Both the position numbers and the translations under genes were made by a program. A stretch of 64,000 nucleotides of DNA, from positions 186,001 through 250,000 of the forward strand of contig NCHQ01000001.1 of assembly GCA_002281855.1 (NCBI GenBank), written 5' to 3'. Shown here in pieces: positions 35,815 to 45,186 of the stretch (its first letter is position 1; the number at the start of each line of letters is the position of its first letter). The stretch comes from Rhodospirillales bacterium 24-66-33 (GTDB taxonomy: Bacteria > Pseudomonadota > Alphaproteobacteria > Reyranellales > Reyranellaceae). The notes beneath the pieces are model-generated. The model was not told the DNA's origin, made no database searches, and was given only the letters and a program-made list of their open reading frames with translations.

Positions 35815-37116
35815 ATGACGGTTCGTCTGGTCTCTGCGTTGGGCTCATCGGCGACGGTGGCCGACTGCTTCTCCGACACCGCCACCTTGCGCCACATGCT
35901 GCACTTCGAGGCGGCGCTTGCCCAAGCGACCGCGGCGGCCGGCCTGATTCCGAAGCGCGCCGCGCCGGTCATCGTCAAAGCCTGCGATCCCGCCCTCTAT
36001 GACGCCGCACCACTCGCCGCCGCCGCGCGCCGGACGGCGACGCTCACCGTGCCGGTCGTAAAGGCGCTGACCGAACAGGTCCGGCAGCGCGACGCAAAGG
36101 CGGCCGACTATGTCCATTGGGGCGCCACCAGCCAGGACGTGATCGACACCGCGATGGTGCTGCAGCTCGGCGAGGCGCTGCCGCCGCTCGTGAAGTCACT
36201 CGACAGCATCGTCTCGGCCTTCGCGCGTCTGGCGAAGAAACACCGCACGACGCCGATGCTCGGCCGCACCCTGTTGCAGCCGGCGACGCCGCTCGCGCTC
36301 GGCCAGAAGATCGCGGGCTGGGCTTCCGACATCGACCGCGCCAAGCGGCGACTCGCCGAGAGTTTCGGTGAAACGCAGATCCTTCAGTTCGGCGGCGCGT
36401 CGGGAAGTCTGACGGCGCTGGGTCCGGAAGCCGAAAGGGTGATGAAGGTGCTGGCGAAGGAGTTGAAGCTCTCACTGCCGCCGGGACCGTGGTTTACTCA
36501 AAGGGTCCGGGTCGCGGCGTTTGCGCAGGATTGCGCGCTGGTCGTCGGGGCGCTCGCCAAGGCGTCGCGCGACATCGCCCTGATGATGCAGGCCGAAGTG
36601 GGGGAGGCGGCCGAGCCGTCCGGCCCGGGACGGGGCGGCTCTTCGACCATGCCGCACAAGCGCAACCCGGTTGGCGCCGCTCTCATTCTATCGGCGGCGA
36701 CGCGTGCGCCGATGCTGGCCGCGACGATCGTGGCGGCGATGCCGCAGGAGCACGAGCGCGCGTTGGGTGGCTGGCAGGCCGAATGGCCGACGCTCTCCGC
36801 GCTGGTCGAATGCCTGGGCTCGGCGGTGGAGGCGATGGCGGAAGTCGCGTCCGGACTCATCATCGAGCCCGACGCGCTGCAGGCCAACATGGATGCCGCC
36901 GAAGCCGCGGTCCTCGCCGAGCGCGCGACCTTCCTGCTGGCCCGGACGATGGGCAAACACGAGGCTCACGCGCTGGTCGAGAAGGCGCTGGCCAAAGGCG
37001 GGTCCTTCGCCCGGGCGCTCGGCCGGTTGGAGATGGAACTGGCCGACGAAGCGGCCCTGCTCGGCTACTCTCCGAAGTTCGTCGACCGTCTCCTCGCCGA
37101 CCTCAAACGTAGGTGA
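35815..37116 (+). CDS. pcaB: 3-carboxy-cis,cis-muconate cycloisomerase
   Basis: A 433-residue member of the fumarase/aspartase superfamily, carrying VHWGATSQDVIDTAMVLQL and the signature GSSTMPHKRNPVGA. It turns the PcaGH product into 4-carboxymuconolactone, the second step of the beta-ketoadipate pathway. Later pca genes (pcaC, pcaD, pcaIJ) are not in the window. The end overlaps the convergent greB gene by 14 bp. Confidence 0.93.
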   Translation: MTVRLVSALGSSATVADCFSDTATLRHMLHFEAALAQATAAAGLIPKRAAPVIVKACDPALYDAAPLAAAARRTATLTVPVVKALTEQVRQRDAKAADYVHWGATSQDVIDTAMVLQLGEALPPLVKSLDSIVSAFARLAKKHRTTPMLGRTLLQPATPLALGQKIAGWASDIDRAKRRLAESFGETQILQFGGASGSLTALGPEAERVMKVLAKELKLSLPPGPWFTQRVRVAAFAQDCALVVGALAKASRDIALMMQAEVGEAAEPSGPGRGGSSTMPHKRNPVGAALILSAATRAPMLAATIVAAMPQEHERALGGWQAEWPTLSALVECLGSAVEAMAEVASGLIIEPDALQANMDAAEAAVLAERATFLLARTMGKHEAHALVEKALAKGGSFARALGRLEMELADEAALLGYSPKFVDRLLADLKRR

Positions 37117-37654
37117 CCTTCAGGATCTCGATCTCTTCCTCGCCGCCGGGCGTGTTCATCCGCACGGCGTCGCCCTCGTGGGCCCGCATGACGGCGCGGG
37201 CGATGGGCGAGATCCAGCTCACATGGCCGCGGCCCGGGTCGACTTCATCGACGCCGACGATCTTGACCGTGCGTTCCTCATCCTTCGAATTGACGTAGGT
37301 GACGGTCGCACCGAAGAACACCTGGTCGGTCTTGGGCCGCTTGGCCGGATCCACGACTTCGGAGCGTTCCAGCCGCTTGCTGAGGAAGCGGATGCGGCGG
37401 TCGATCTCGCGCAGGCGCTTCTTGCCGTAGAGATAGTCGCCGTTCTCCGAGCGGTCGCCGTTGGCGGCGGCCCACGACACGACCTGTACGACCTCGGGCC
37501 GCTCCTTGCGCATGAGCGTCATCAGCTCCTCGCGCATGCGCTCGAAGCCCTGCGGGGTCATGTAGTTCTTGGCGCCGGGAGGTAATCCGCCGACATCGTC
37601 GGGCAGGTCGTCCTCGTCGTCGTCGTCGCTTTCCTTGGTGAAGGCCTTGCTCAT
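37103..37654 (-). CDS. greB: Transcription elongation factor GreB, with acidic N-terminal extension
   Basis: A 183-residue GreA/GreB-type factor. The coiled-coil tip that enters the RNA polymerase channel is present (NGDRSENGDYLYGKKRLREI); the C-terminal domain includes FFGATVTYVNSKDEERTVKI and SPIARAVMRAHEGD. It rescues backtracked polymerase by stimulating transcript cleavage. Before the core (about residue 31, YMTPQGFERMREEL) there is an Asp/Glu-rich stretch ESDDDDEDDLPDD that usual GreB lacks. The start lies 30 bp from divergent ureD. Confidence 0.9.
   Translation of the reverse strand: MSKAFTKESDDDDEDDLPDDVGGLPPGAKNYMTPQGFERMREELMTLMRKERPEVVQVVSWAAANGDRSENGDYLYGKKRLREIDRRIRFLSKRLERSEVVDPAKRPKTDQVFFGATVTYVNSKDEERTVKIVGVDEVDPGRGHVSWISPIARAVMRAHEGDAVRMNTPGGEEEIEILKVTYV
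37636..37651 (+). promoter_or_regulatory. Possible sigma-54 promoter of the urease operon, inside greB
   Basis: TGGTGAA-GGCC-TTGCT keeps the invariant GG-N10-GC spacing and a perfect -12 TTGC, with a weaker -24 half. It would start transcription near 37662, 23 bases before ureD. It lies over the first codons of divergent greB (AAGGCCTTCACCAAG), so coding constraint could explain the match by chance. Confidence 0.35.
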
Positions 37655-37684
37655 TCTGATCCTTAATCTATCAAGTCGGGGCCG

Positions 37685-38503
37685 ATGACCACCAGTCTCT
37701 CCCCCCGCATGCAACGCGCTTCCGGCGAAAGCCGGGTCACCTTCGACCTGCGGGACGGCAAGACACGCCTGGGCGATCTGTATCAACGCGACCCCTGCCG
37801 GGTTTTGTTCCCGAAACCCGAACTCGGCGAACCGCCGCAGGCCGTGATGATCACCACCTCGGGCGGTGTGACGGGCGGCGACGCCCTCAGAATGTCGGTC
37901 GAGATCGGCCCTGGCGCAGAAGCCGTGGCAACCACGCAGGCCGCCGAGAAGATCTACCGCGCCTCGAAGGGCAGCGCTCCCTGCACGATCGACGTCGACG
38001 TGCGGGTCGCCGAGGGGGCGACGCTCGACTGGCTGCCGCAAGAGACCATCGTCTTCGAGGGCGCGCAACTGAAGCGCCGGACGGTGGCCGAAGTGGTCGA
38101 CGGCGGCTCGCTGCTTGCCTGCGAGATGGTGGTCCTGGGCCGTGGTGCTTCGGGCGAGCGCTTCACGTCCGGCCTCTTGCTCGACGCTTGGTCGGTGCGT
38201 CGCCCCGGTCGGCTGGTCTGGACCGACACGTTGCGGGTCGAGGGCGAGACACCGGACGGTGCCGGTTTCGGGACTGCCAATGCGCTCGCGACCGTGATCG
38301 GCGTGTGGGATGCGCCTCAGCCGCATTTCGAGAAGGCCCGCGCCCTGCTCGAGGCTGCAGACCAAGTGCGTGCGGGTGTCACGGTCGTGAACGGAATCCT
38401 GGTCGCGCGCCTGCTGGGCGAAGCGACGGCGGTCCGTCATGCGACCATCCGGTTTCTCACCGAGTTTCGCGGCCGCCGCCTGCCGCGCGTTTGGCATGTT
38501 TGA
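37685..38503 (+). CDS. ureD: Urease accessory protein UreD
   Basis: A 272-residue UreD/UreH protein: GKTRLGDLYQRDPCRVLFPK, ITTSGGVTGGDALRMSVEIG, TTQAAEKIYRAS, WLPQETIVFEGAQLKRRT. It binds apo-urease and, with UreF and UreG, forms the complex that loads nickel. As in many alphaproteobacteria it precedes ureA. Only 30 bp separate it from divergent greB, so its promoter must reach into that gene. Confidence 0.94.
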   Translation: MTTSLSPRMQRASGESRVTFDLRDGKTRLGDLYQRDPCRVLFPKPELGEPPQAVMITTSGGVTGGDALRMSVEIGPGAEAVATTQAAEKIYRASKGSAPCTIDVDVRVAEGATLDWLPQETIVFEGAQLKRRTVAEVVDGGSLLACEMVVLGRGASGERFTSGLLLDAWSVRRPGRLVWTDTLRVEGETPDGAGFGTANALATVIGVWDAPQPHFEKARALLEAADQVRAGVTVVNGILVARLLGEATAVRHATIRFLTEFRGRRLPRVWHV

Positions 38504-38552
38504 TGCAGACTCGCTCGCGCTATAGTCGGGGCCTACGGGCCGGGGGAAACGA

Positions 38553-38855
38553 ATGAATTTGACGCCACGCGAAAAGGACAAGCTTCTGGTGGCCATGGCC
38601 GCCATCGTGGCGCGTCGTCGCCTGGAGCGCGGCGTGAAGCTCAACTATCCCGAGGCCGTGGCGCTGATCACCGATTTCGTCGTCGAGGGCGCTCGCGACG
38701 GGCGCTCCGTGGCCGACCTGATGCGCGACGGCGCGCACGTGATCTCGCGGGCCCAGGTCATGGATGGCATCGCCGACATGCTGGCCGAGATCCAGGTCGA
38801 GGCGACCTTTCCCGACGGCACCAAGCTCGTCACCGTCCATGCGCCCATTCGCTGA
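38553..38855 (+). CDS. ureA: Urease gamma subunit
   Basis: A 100-residue gamma subunit of usual length: [74 protein letters not shown]. It packs on the alpha subunit in the (alpha-beta-gamma)3 enzyme. It is separate from the fused beta-alpha gene, which begins 11 bp downstream. Confidence 0.96.
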   Translation: MNLTPREKDKLLVAMAAIVARRRLERGVKLNYPEAVALITDFVVEGARDGRSVADLMRDGAHVISRAQVMDGIADMLAEIQVEATFPDGTKLVTVHAPIR

Positions 38856-38866
38856 GGAGAGACGCC

Positions 38867-40912
<2,046 letters not shown>

Positions 40913-40914
40913 CC

Positions 40915-41403
40915 ATGAAGCGCGCCATCGAGGTCGTGCGTGCCGGCGGCTGGCCGGCATCCGAGCGCACCGACACCGTCACCCTCCTGTTCGACGATCG
41001 CTACCGCCGCCGCCTGCGCATGCTGGGAGACGATGGGCTCGACTTCCTGCTCGACCTGGTCGAACCGGTGGTCCTGCACACCGGCGACGGTCTGAAACTG
41101 GAGGAAGGCGGTTTCGTTGAGGTGAAGGCCGCCGACGAGGATCTCGTCGAGGTGCGTGGCGGCGACGCCGCAGCCTTCGCGCGGCTCGCCTGGCACCTCG
41201 GCAATCGCCACCTGCCGACGCAGATCGATGCCGAACGCATCCTGATCCGCGACGATCATGTCATCGTCGACATGCTCAAGGGGCTGGGCGCCGAGGTGCG
41301 CAAGGTCCGCGCGCCCTTCGACCCGGAGGGCGGCGCCTACGGGCAGCACAATCACGACACCGGTCATCGCCACGGTGAGCTGCACGCGGAGCGTCATGGC
41401 TAG
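40915..41403 (+). CDS. ureE: Urease accessory protein UreE
   Basis: A 162-residue nickel chaperone. The N-terminal domain has TVTLLFDDRYRRRLRML; the metal-binding domain has AWHLGNRHLPTQ and VIVDMLKGLGAEV. The C-terminal tail GQHNHDTGHRHGELHAERHG is His-rich and should bind extra nickel. It starts 2 bp after the urease fusion and overlaps ureF by 8 bp. Confidence 0.93.
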   Translation: MKRAIEVVRAGGWPASERTDTVTLLFDDRYRRRLRMLGDDGLDFLLDLVEPVVLHTGDGLKLEEGGFVEVKAADEDLVEVRGGDAAAFARLAWHLGNRHLPTQIDAERILIRDDHVIVDMLKGLGAEVRKVRAPFDPEGGAYGQHNHDTGHRHGELHAERHG

Positions 41404-42079
41404 CGACCCGCTGTATAGGCTGCTTGCCTGGCTCTCCCCGGCCTATCCGATCGGCGCCTTCAGCTACAGCCACGGCGTCGAAACGGCGGTGGAAGAGGGG
41501 TTGATCCGGGACCGCGCCTCGCTGGTGGCCTGGCTCGACAGCGTCCTGCGGCGCGGCACGGGCGCGGTCGACGGGGCCCTGTTCGCGGCGGGCTGGCGGG
41601 CGGCCAGCGAGGCCGACTGGCCCGCGTTCGATGCCGCTGCCGAGCGCGCCGCTGCCTGGCGCGGCACCTCGGAAATGGCACTGGAATCGCGCCAGCAGGG
41701 CGGTTCGTTTCTGTCGATCACGCGCACGGCGTGGCCCCATGGCGCCCTCGACGAGGTACATCGGCGGCTCGACGGCGAGCTCGCCCTCCCGGTTGCGGTG
41801 GCGCTCGCCGCCGCGGTCCACGGTATCGCGCTCGAACAGGCGCTGGCGGGCTTTCTCCACGCCTTCACGGCCAATCTCATCTCGGCGGCCTTGCGCGCCG
41901 TGCCGCTCGGCCAGACCGACGGCCAGATCGCCTTGGCCGCGCTCGAGACATCGGTTAACGAAGCCACCCGGGCCGCCATAGCGGTCGACTCCCTGGACGA
42001 GGTCGGGACGGCGACGCCGCTGCTCGACTGGTGTTCGCTCCGTCACGAAACCCAATACACACGGCTCTTCCGCTCATGA
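41396..42079 (+). CDS. ureF: Urease accessory protein UreF
   Basis: A 227-residue UreF: LLAWLSPAYPIGAFSYSHGVE at the start, QQGGSFLSITRTAW in the middle and a C-terminal [14 protein letters not shown]. It acts with UreD and UreG in nickel insertion and as a check on UreG GTPase. The start overlaps ureE by 8 bp. The stop overlaps the next gene, a membrane protein, by four bases. Confidence 0.93.
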   Translation: MASDPLYRLLAWLSPAYPIGAFSYSHGVETAVEEGLIRDRASLVAWLDSVLRRGTGAVDGALFAAGWRAASEADWPAFDAAAERAAAWRGTSEMALESRQQGGSFLSITRTAWPHGALDEVHRRLDGELALPVAVALAAAVHGIALEQALAGFLHAFTANLISAALRAVPLGQTDGQIALAALETSVNEATRAAIAVDSLDEVGTATPLLDWCSLRHETQYTRLFRS

Positions 42080-42504
42080 CCGCCCTGATGGCTCTTCTCC
42101 TGTCGATCGGCGTCGGCGCCATCGCCGTGATCCATGTGATGTGGGGCCTGGGCAGCCACTGGCCGGAAGCCTCTGAGGAGGCCCTGGCCCGGAGCGTCGT
42201 CGGCGACGGGCGCCGCCGCATGCCGCCTTCCTGGCAGTGCTTCCTGGTGGCGCTGGTCCTCGTCGTGATGGCCCTGTGGCCGTGGTACGCGCTGGGCCGT
42301 ATTGCCGAACCGGCCGTGCTGGCCGGCAGCTACATGATCGCCGGCATCTTCGTCGCGCGTGGCATCGCCGGGTTCAGTCATCGCTGGCGGGCGCATTTCA
42401 CGATCGAACCGTTTGCCACGCGCAACAGACGCTACTATTCGCCTTACTGCCTGTTGCTCGGCGTGGGATACATCGCCCTGGTGGCTGGAGAACTGGACAA
42501 ATGA
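42076..42504 (+). CDS. DUF3995-like membrane protein inserted between ureF and ureG
   Basis: A 142-residue integral membrane protein with four predicted helices (about residues 5-25, 52-71, 76-94 and 120-137). The first helix has [12 protein letters not shown], as in the DUF3995 family of unknown function. Both ends overlap neighbours by four bases (ATGA with ureF, ATGA with ureG), so it is translated together with the UreF-UreG part of the maturation complex. That suggests a role in nickel or urea handling at the membrane, but no activity can be read from the sequence. Confidence 0.85.
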   Translation: MTALMALLLSIGVGAIAVIHVMWGLGSHWPEASEEALARSVVGDGRRRMPPSWQCFLVALVLVVMALWPWYALGRIAEPAVLAGSYMIAGIFVARGIAGFSHRWRAHFTIEPFATRNRRYYSPYCLLLGVGYIALVAGELDK

Positions 42505-43124
42505 GCCTGCGTGGTCCGCTGAGAGTGGGGGTCGGCGGTCCCGTCGGCTCCGGCAAGACGGCGCTCGTCGAACGCCTGTGCAAGCGCATGCGCGATCTCT
42601 ACGACATCGCGGTCGTCACCAACGACATCTACACCAAGGAAGATGCCGAGTTCCTGACCCGCGCCGGCGCACTCGCGCCCGAGCGCATCGTGGGCGTCGA
42701 GACCGGCGGCTGTCCGCACACGGCCATCCGCGAGGATGCCTCGATCAATCTCGCCGCGGTCTCCGACATCGTACGCAAGTGGCCGGACCTCGAAGTCATC
42801 TTCGTCGAATCCGGCGGCGACAATCTCGCCGCGACCTTCTCGCCGGAACTTGCCGACCTCACGATCTATGTGATCGACGTCTCCGCCGGCGAGAAGGTCC
42901 CGCGCAAGGGCGGCCCCGGCATTACGCGGTCGGACCTGCTGGTGATCAACAAAATCGACCTCGCGCCGCTGGTCGGCGCCAGTCTCGAGGTCATGGACCG
43001 CGACGCCCGCCGGATGCGCGGCCAACGGCCTTTCATTTTCTCCAATCTCAAGGAGAATAAGGGGGTCGAGGACATTGCGGCCTTCATCGTGCGGCAAGGC
43101 GGCCTGCCGTCGCGGCTGAACTAG
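42501..43124 (+). CDS. ureG: Urease accessory GTPase UreG
   Basis: A 207-residue GTPase: P-loop [27 protein letters not shown], the nickel-site CPH in [35 protein letters not shown], and the NKID base motif. GTP hydrolysis drives nickel transfer into apo-urease. It starts inside the stop of the DUF3995-like gene; hupE/ureJ follows after 16 bp. Confidence 0.96.
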   Translation: MSLRGPLRVGVGGPVGSGKTALVERLCKRMRDLYDIAVVTNDIYTKEDAEFLTRAGALAPERIVGVETGGCPHTAIREDASINLAAVSDIVRKWPDLEVIFVESGGDNLAATFSPELADLTIYVIDVSAGEKVPRKGGPGITRSDLLVINKIDLAPLVGASLEVMDRDARRMRGQRPFIFSNLKENKGVEDIAAFIVRQGGLPSRLN

Positions 43125-43140
43125 ATCACAGGAGCATTCA

Positions 43141-43713
43141 ATGACGATTCGGACGATCCGCCTGGCGGTTTTGCTCGTTATGGTGGCAAGCCCCGCGCTG
43201 GCCCATCCCGGACACGAGACGTCGGGCTTTGCCCATCCCTTCACCGGACTTGATCACCTCCTGGCGATGGTCGGTGTTGGCGTCTGGGCCTCCTTGCTGG
43301 CGGTGAAGCGTCCGGCCGCGGCCTATCTCGTGCCGGCTTCCTTCATCGCGATGATGCTTGTCGGAGCAGCTGCCGGATTCGCGGGCATTAAACTGCCTAT
43401 GGTGGAGGCGGGGATCGTTGCATCGGTCCTGCTGCTAGGCGCACTCATCATAGCCGCGGTGCGTCTGCCGTCTGCCGCAGCCATGGCCATCGTCGGTCTG
43501 TTTGCGGTTTTCCACGGCTATGCCCATGCCATCGAGGCGCCGACGAGCGGGACCGGCGTCTACATCCTGGGCTTCGTCGCCGCGACGGCCTTGCTGCACG
43601 CCGTGGGTTTGGGGCTCGGCTGGGTTGCGCGGCGCGCCGTCGGCGACCTGGGATTGCGGGCGCTGGGCGGCGCCGTCATGGCCGGCGGTGCGCTGGTCCT
43701 GATCGCCAACTAA
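43141..43713 (+). CDS. HupE/UreJ family nickel permease
   Basis: A 190-residue membrane protein with a signal-like first helix (MTIRTIRLAVLLVMVASPAL) and the metal-binding start AHPGHETSGFAHPFTGLDHL. HGYAHAIEAP lies in a later helix. HupE/UreJ proteins import nickel, and the place at the end of the urease operon supports that. It ends 92 bp before urtA. Confidence 0.9.
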   Translation: MTIRTIRLAVLLVMVASPALAHPGHETSGFAHPFTGLDHLLAMVGVGVWASLLAVKRPAAAYLVPASFIAMMLVGAAAGFAGIKLPMVEAGIVASVLLLGALIIAAVRLPSAAAMAIVGLFAVFHGYAHAIEAPTSGTGVYILGFVAATALLHAVGLGLGWVARRAVGDLGLRALGGAVMAGGALVLIAN

Positions 43714-43741
43714 TCCTTATCCCAAGGGCATTCTGCCGGTT

Positions 43742-43757
43742 TGGCATGAATTTCGCT
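43742..43757 (+). promoter_or_regulatory. Sigma-54 (-24/-12) promoter of urtA
   Basis: TGGCATG-AATT-TCGCT fits the sigma-54 pattern TGGCACG-N4-TTGCW with two mismatches and exact GG-N10-GC spacing. Transcription should start near 43768, 38 bases before the urtA ATG. An in-frame ATG at 43746 lies within this site, so the true urtA start must be the later one. Urea transporters are commonly under NtrC control. Confidence 0.65.
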
Positions 43758-43805
43758 TCCCTTGATCTCCGGCGGGGAGATCCGTCGAAAGACAAGGAGA
43801 GCGGG

Positions 43806-45110
43806 ATGAAATTGGGAACACTCATGCGGACGGGCCTCGTCGCCGCCGGCCTGGTGGCCAGCGCGGCGACCAGCGCGTTTGCGCAGGCGGGAGACACGAT
43901 CAAGGTCGGCATCCTCCATTCGCTGTCGGGCACGATGGCGATCAGCGAGACGACCCTGAAGGACGTCGTGCTGATGCTGGTCGAAGAGCAGAACAAGAAG
44001 GGCGGCCTGCTGGGCAAGAAGCTCGAGCCCGTCGTGGTCGACCCGGCGTCGAACTGGCCGCTGTTCGCCGAAAAGGCGCGCGAGCTGCTGCAGAAGGAAA
44101 AGGTCGCGGTGGTGTTCGGCTGCTGGACGTCCGTCAGCCGCAAGTCGGTGCTGCCGGTGTTCGAGGAGCTGAACGGCATCCTGTTCTATCCGGTCCAGTA
44201 CGAGGGCCAGGAGAGCCAGCGTAACGTGTTCTACACCGGCGCGGCGCCGAACCAGCAGGCGATCCCGGCGGTCGACTACCTGATGAGCAAGGACGGCGGC
44301 AACGTGAAGCGCTGGGTCCTCGCCGGTACCGACTACGTCTATCCGCGCACGACCAACAAGATCCTCGAAGCGTACCTGCTCCAGAAGGGCGTTCCGAAGG
44401 AAGACATCATGATCAACTACACGCCGTTCGGTCATTCGGACTGGCAGTCGATCGTGGCCGACATCAAGAAGTTCGGTTCGGCCGGCAAGAAGACCGCCGT
44501 CGTCTCGACGATCAATGGCGACGCCAACGTCCCGTTCTACAAGGAGCTCGGCAACCAGGGCATCAAGGCCAAGGACATCCCGGTCGTCGCCTTCTCGGTG
44601 GGTGAGGAAGAGCTCGCCGGCGTCGACACCAAGCCGCTGGTCGGCCATCTGGCGGCCTGGAACTACTTCCAGTCGGTGAAGGATCCCGCCAACGCGGAAT
44701 TCATCAAGACGTGGCAGGCGTTCACCAAGAATCCGAAGCGCGTGACCAACGATCCGATGGAAGCGTCCGTGATCGGCTTCCGGATGTGGGTCGAAGCGGT
44801 CAAGAAGGCCGGCACGACCGACCCCGACAAGGTGATCGACGCGCTCATCGGCATCAAGGTCCCCAACCTGACGGGCGGGATCTCCGAGATGCTGCCGAAC
44901 CATCACATCACCAAGCCGGTCCTGATCGGCGAGATCGAGGGCAATGGCCAGTTCGACGTGGTGTGGAAGACCCCCGGCCTCGTCCCGGGCGCCGCGTGGT
45001 CGCCGATCCTCGACGACTCCAAGAACCTGAAGGCCGACTGGACGAAGCCCGTGAACTGCGGAAACTTCGACACCGTGGCCAACAAGTGCATCGGCAAGGC
45101 GGCCAAGTAG
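43806..45110 (+). CDS. urtA: Urea ABC transporter substrate-binding protein
   Basis: A 434-residue periplasmic protein with signal peptide MKLGTLMRTGLVAAGLVASA (cut near SAFAQ). UrtA hallmarks are VGILHSLSGTMAISETTLKD, FGCWTSVSRKSVLPVFEELN, FYPVQYEGQE and GDANVPFYKELG. It binds urea or short amides. ACAAGGAGAGCGGG precedes the ATG. It heads urtABCDE behind a sigma-54-type promoter, and a hairpin after its stop may keep its expression above that of the permease genes. Confidence 0.95.
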   Translation: MKLGTLMRTGLVAAGLVASAATSAFAQAGDTIKVGILHSLSGTMAISETTLKDVVLMLVEEQNKKGGLLGKKLEPVVVDPASNWPLFAEKARELLQKEKVAVVFGCWTSVSRKSVLPVFEELNGILFYPVQYEGQESQRNVFYTGAAPNQQAIPAVDYLMSKDGGNVKRWVLAGTDYVYPRTTNKILEAYLLQKGVPKEDIMINYTPFGHSDWQSIVADIKKFGSAGKKTAVVSTINGDANVPFYKELGNQGIKAKDIPVVAFSVGEEELAGVDTKPLVGHLAAWNYFQSVKDPANAEFIKTWQAFTKNPKRVTNDPMEASVIGFRMWVEAVKKAGTTDPDKVIDALIGIKVPNLTGGISEMLPNHHITKPVLIGEIEGNGQFDVVWKTPGLVPGAAWSPILDDSKNLKADWTKPVNCGNFDTVANKCIGKAAK

Positions 45111-45133
45111 GCCGACGCGCAGGACTCACAGGC

Positions 45134-45155
45134 GGGGCGACTTTCGGGTCGCCCC
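45134..45155 (+). promoter_or_regulatory. Intercistronic hairpin between urtA and urtB
   Basis: GGGGCGAC (45134-45141) and GTCGCCCC (45148-45155) form a perfect 8-bp stem with a TTTCGG loop. No U tract follows, so it is better read as an mRNA-stabilising or partial-attenuation element, common after binding-protein genes in ABC operons. Confidence 0.55.
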
Positions 45156-45186
45156 GTTCCCATCTCCCGGGGTTAAGTCACAGCAC

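Noticed and set aside
42076-42504. Reading the membrane gene between ureF and ureG as UreH or UreI
   Set aside because: It has four helices and DUF3995 character, shorter than UreH and without the six-helix urea channel pattern of UreI.
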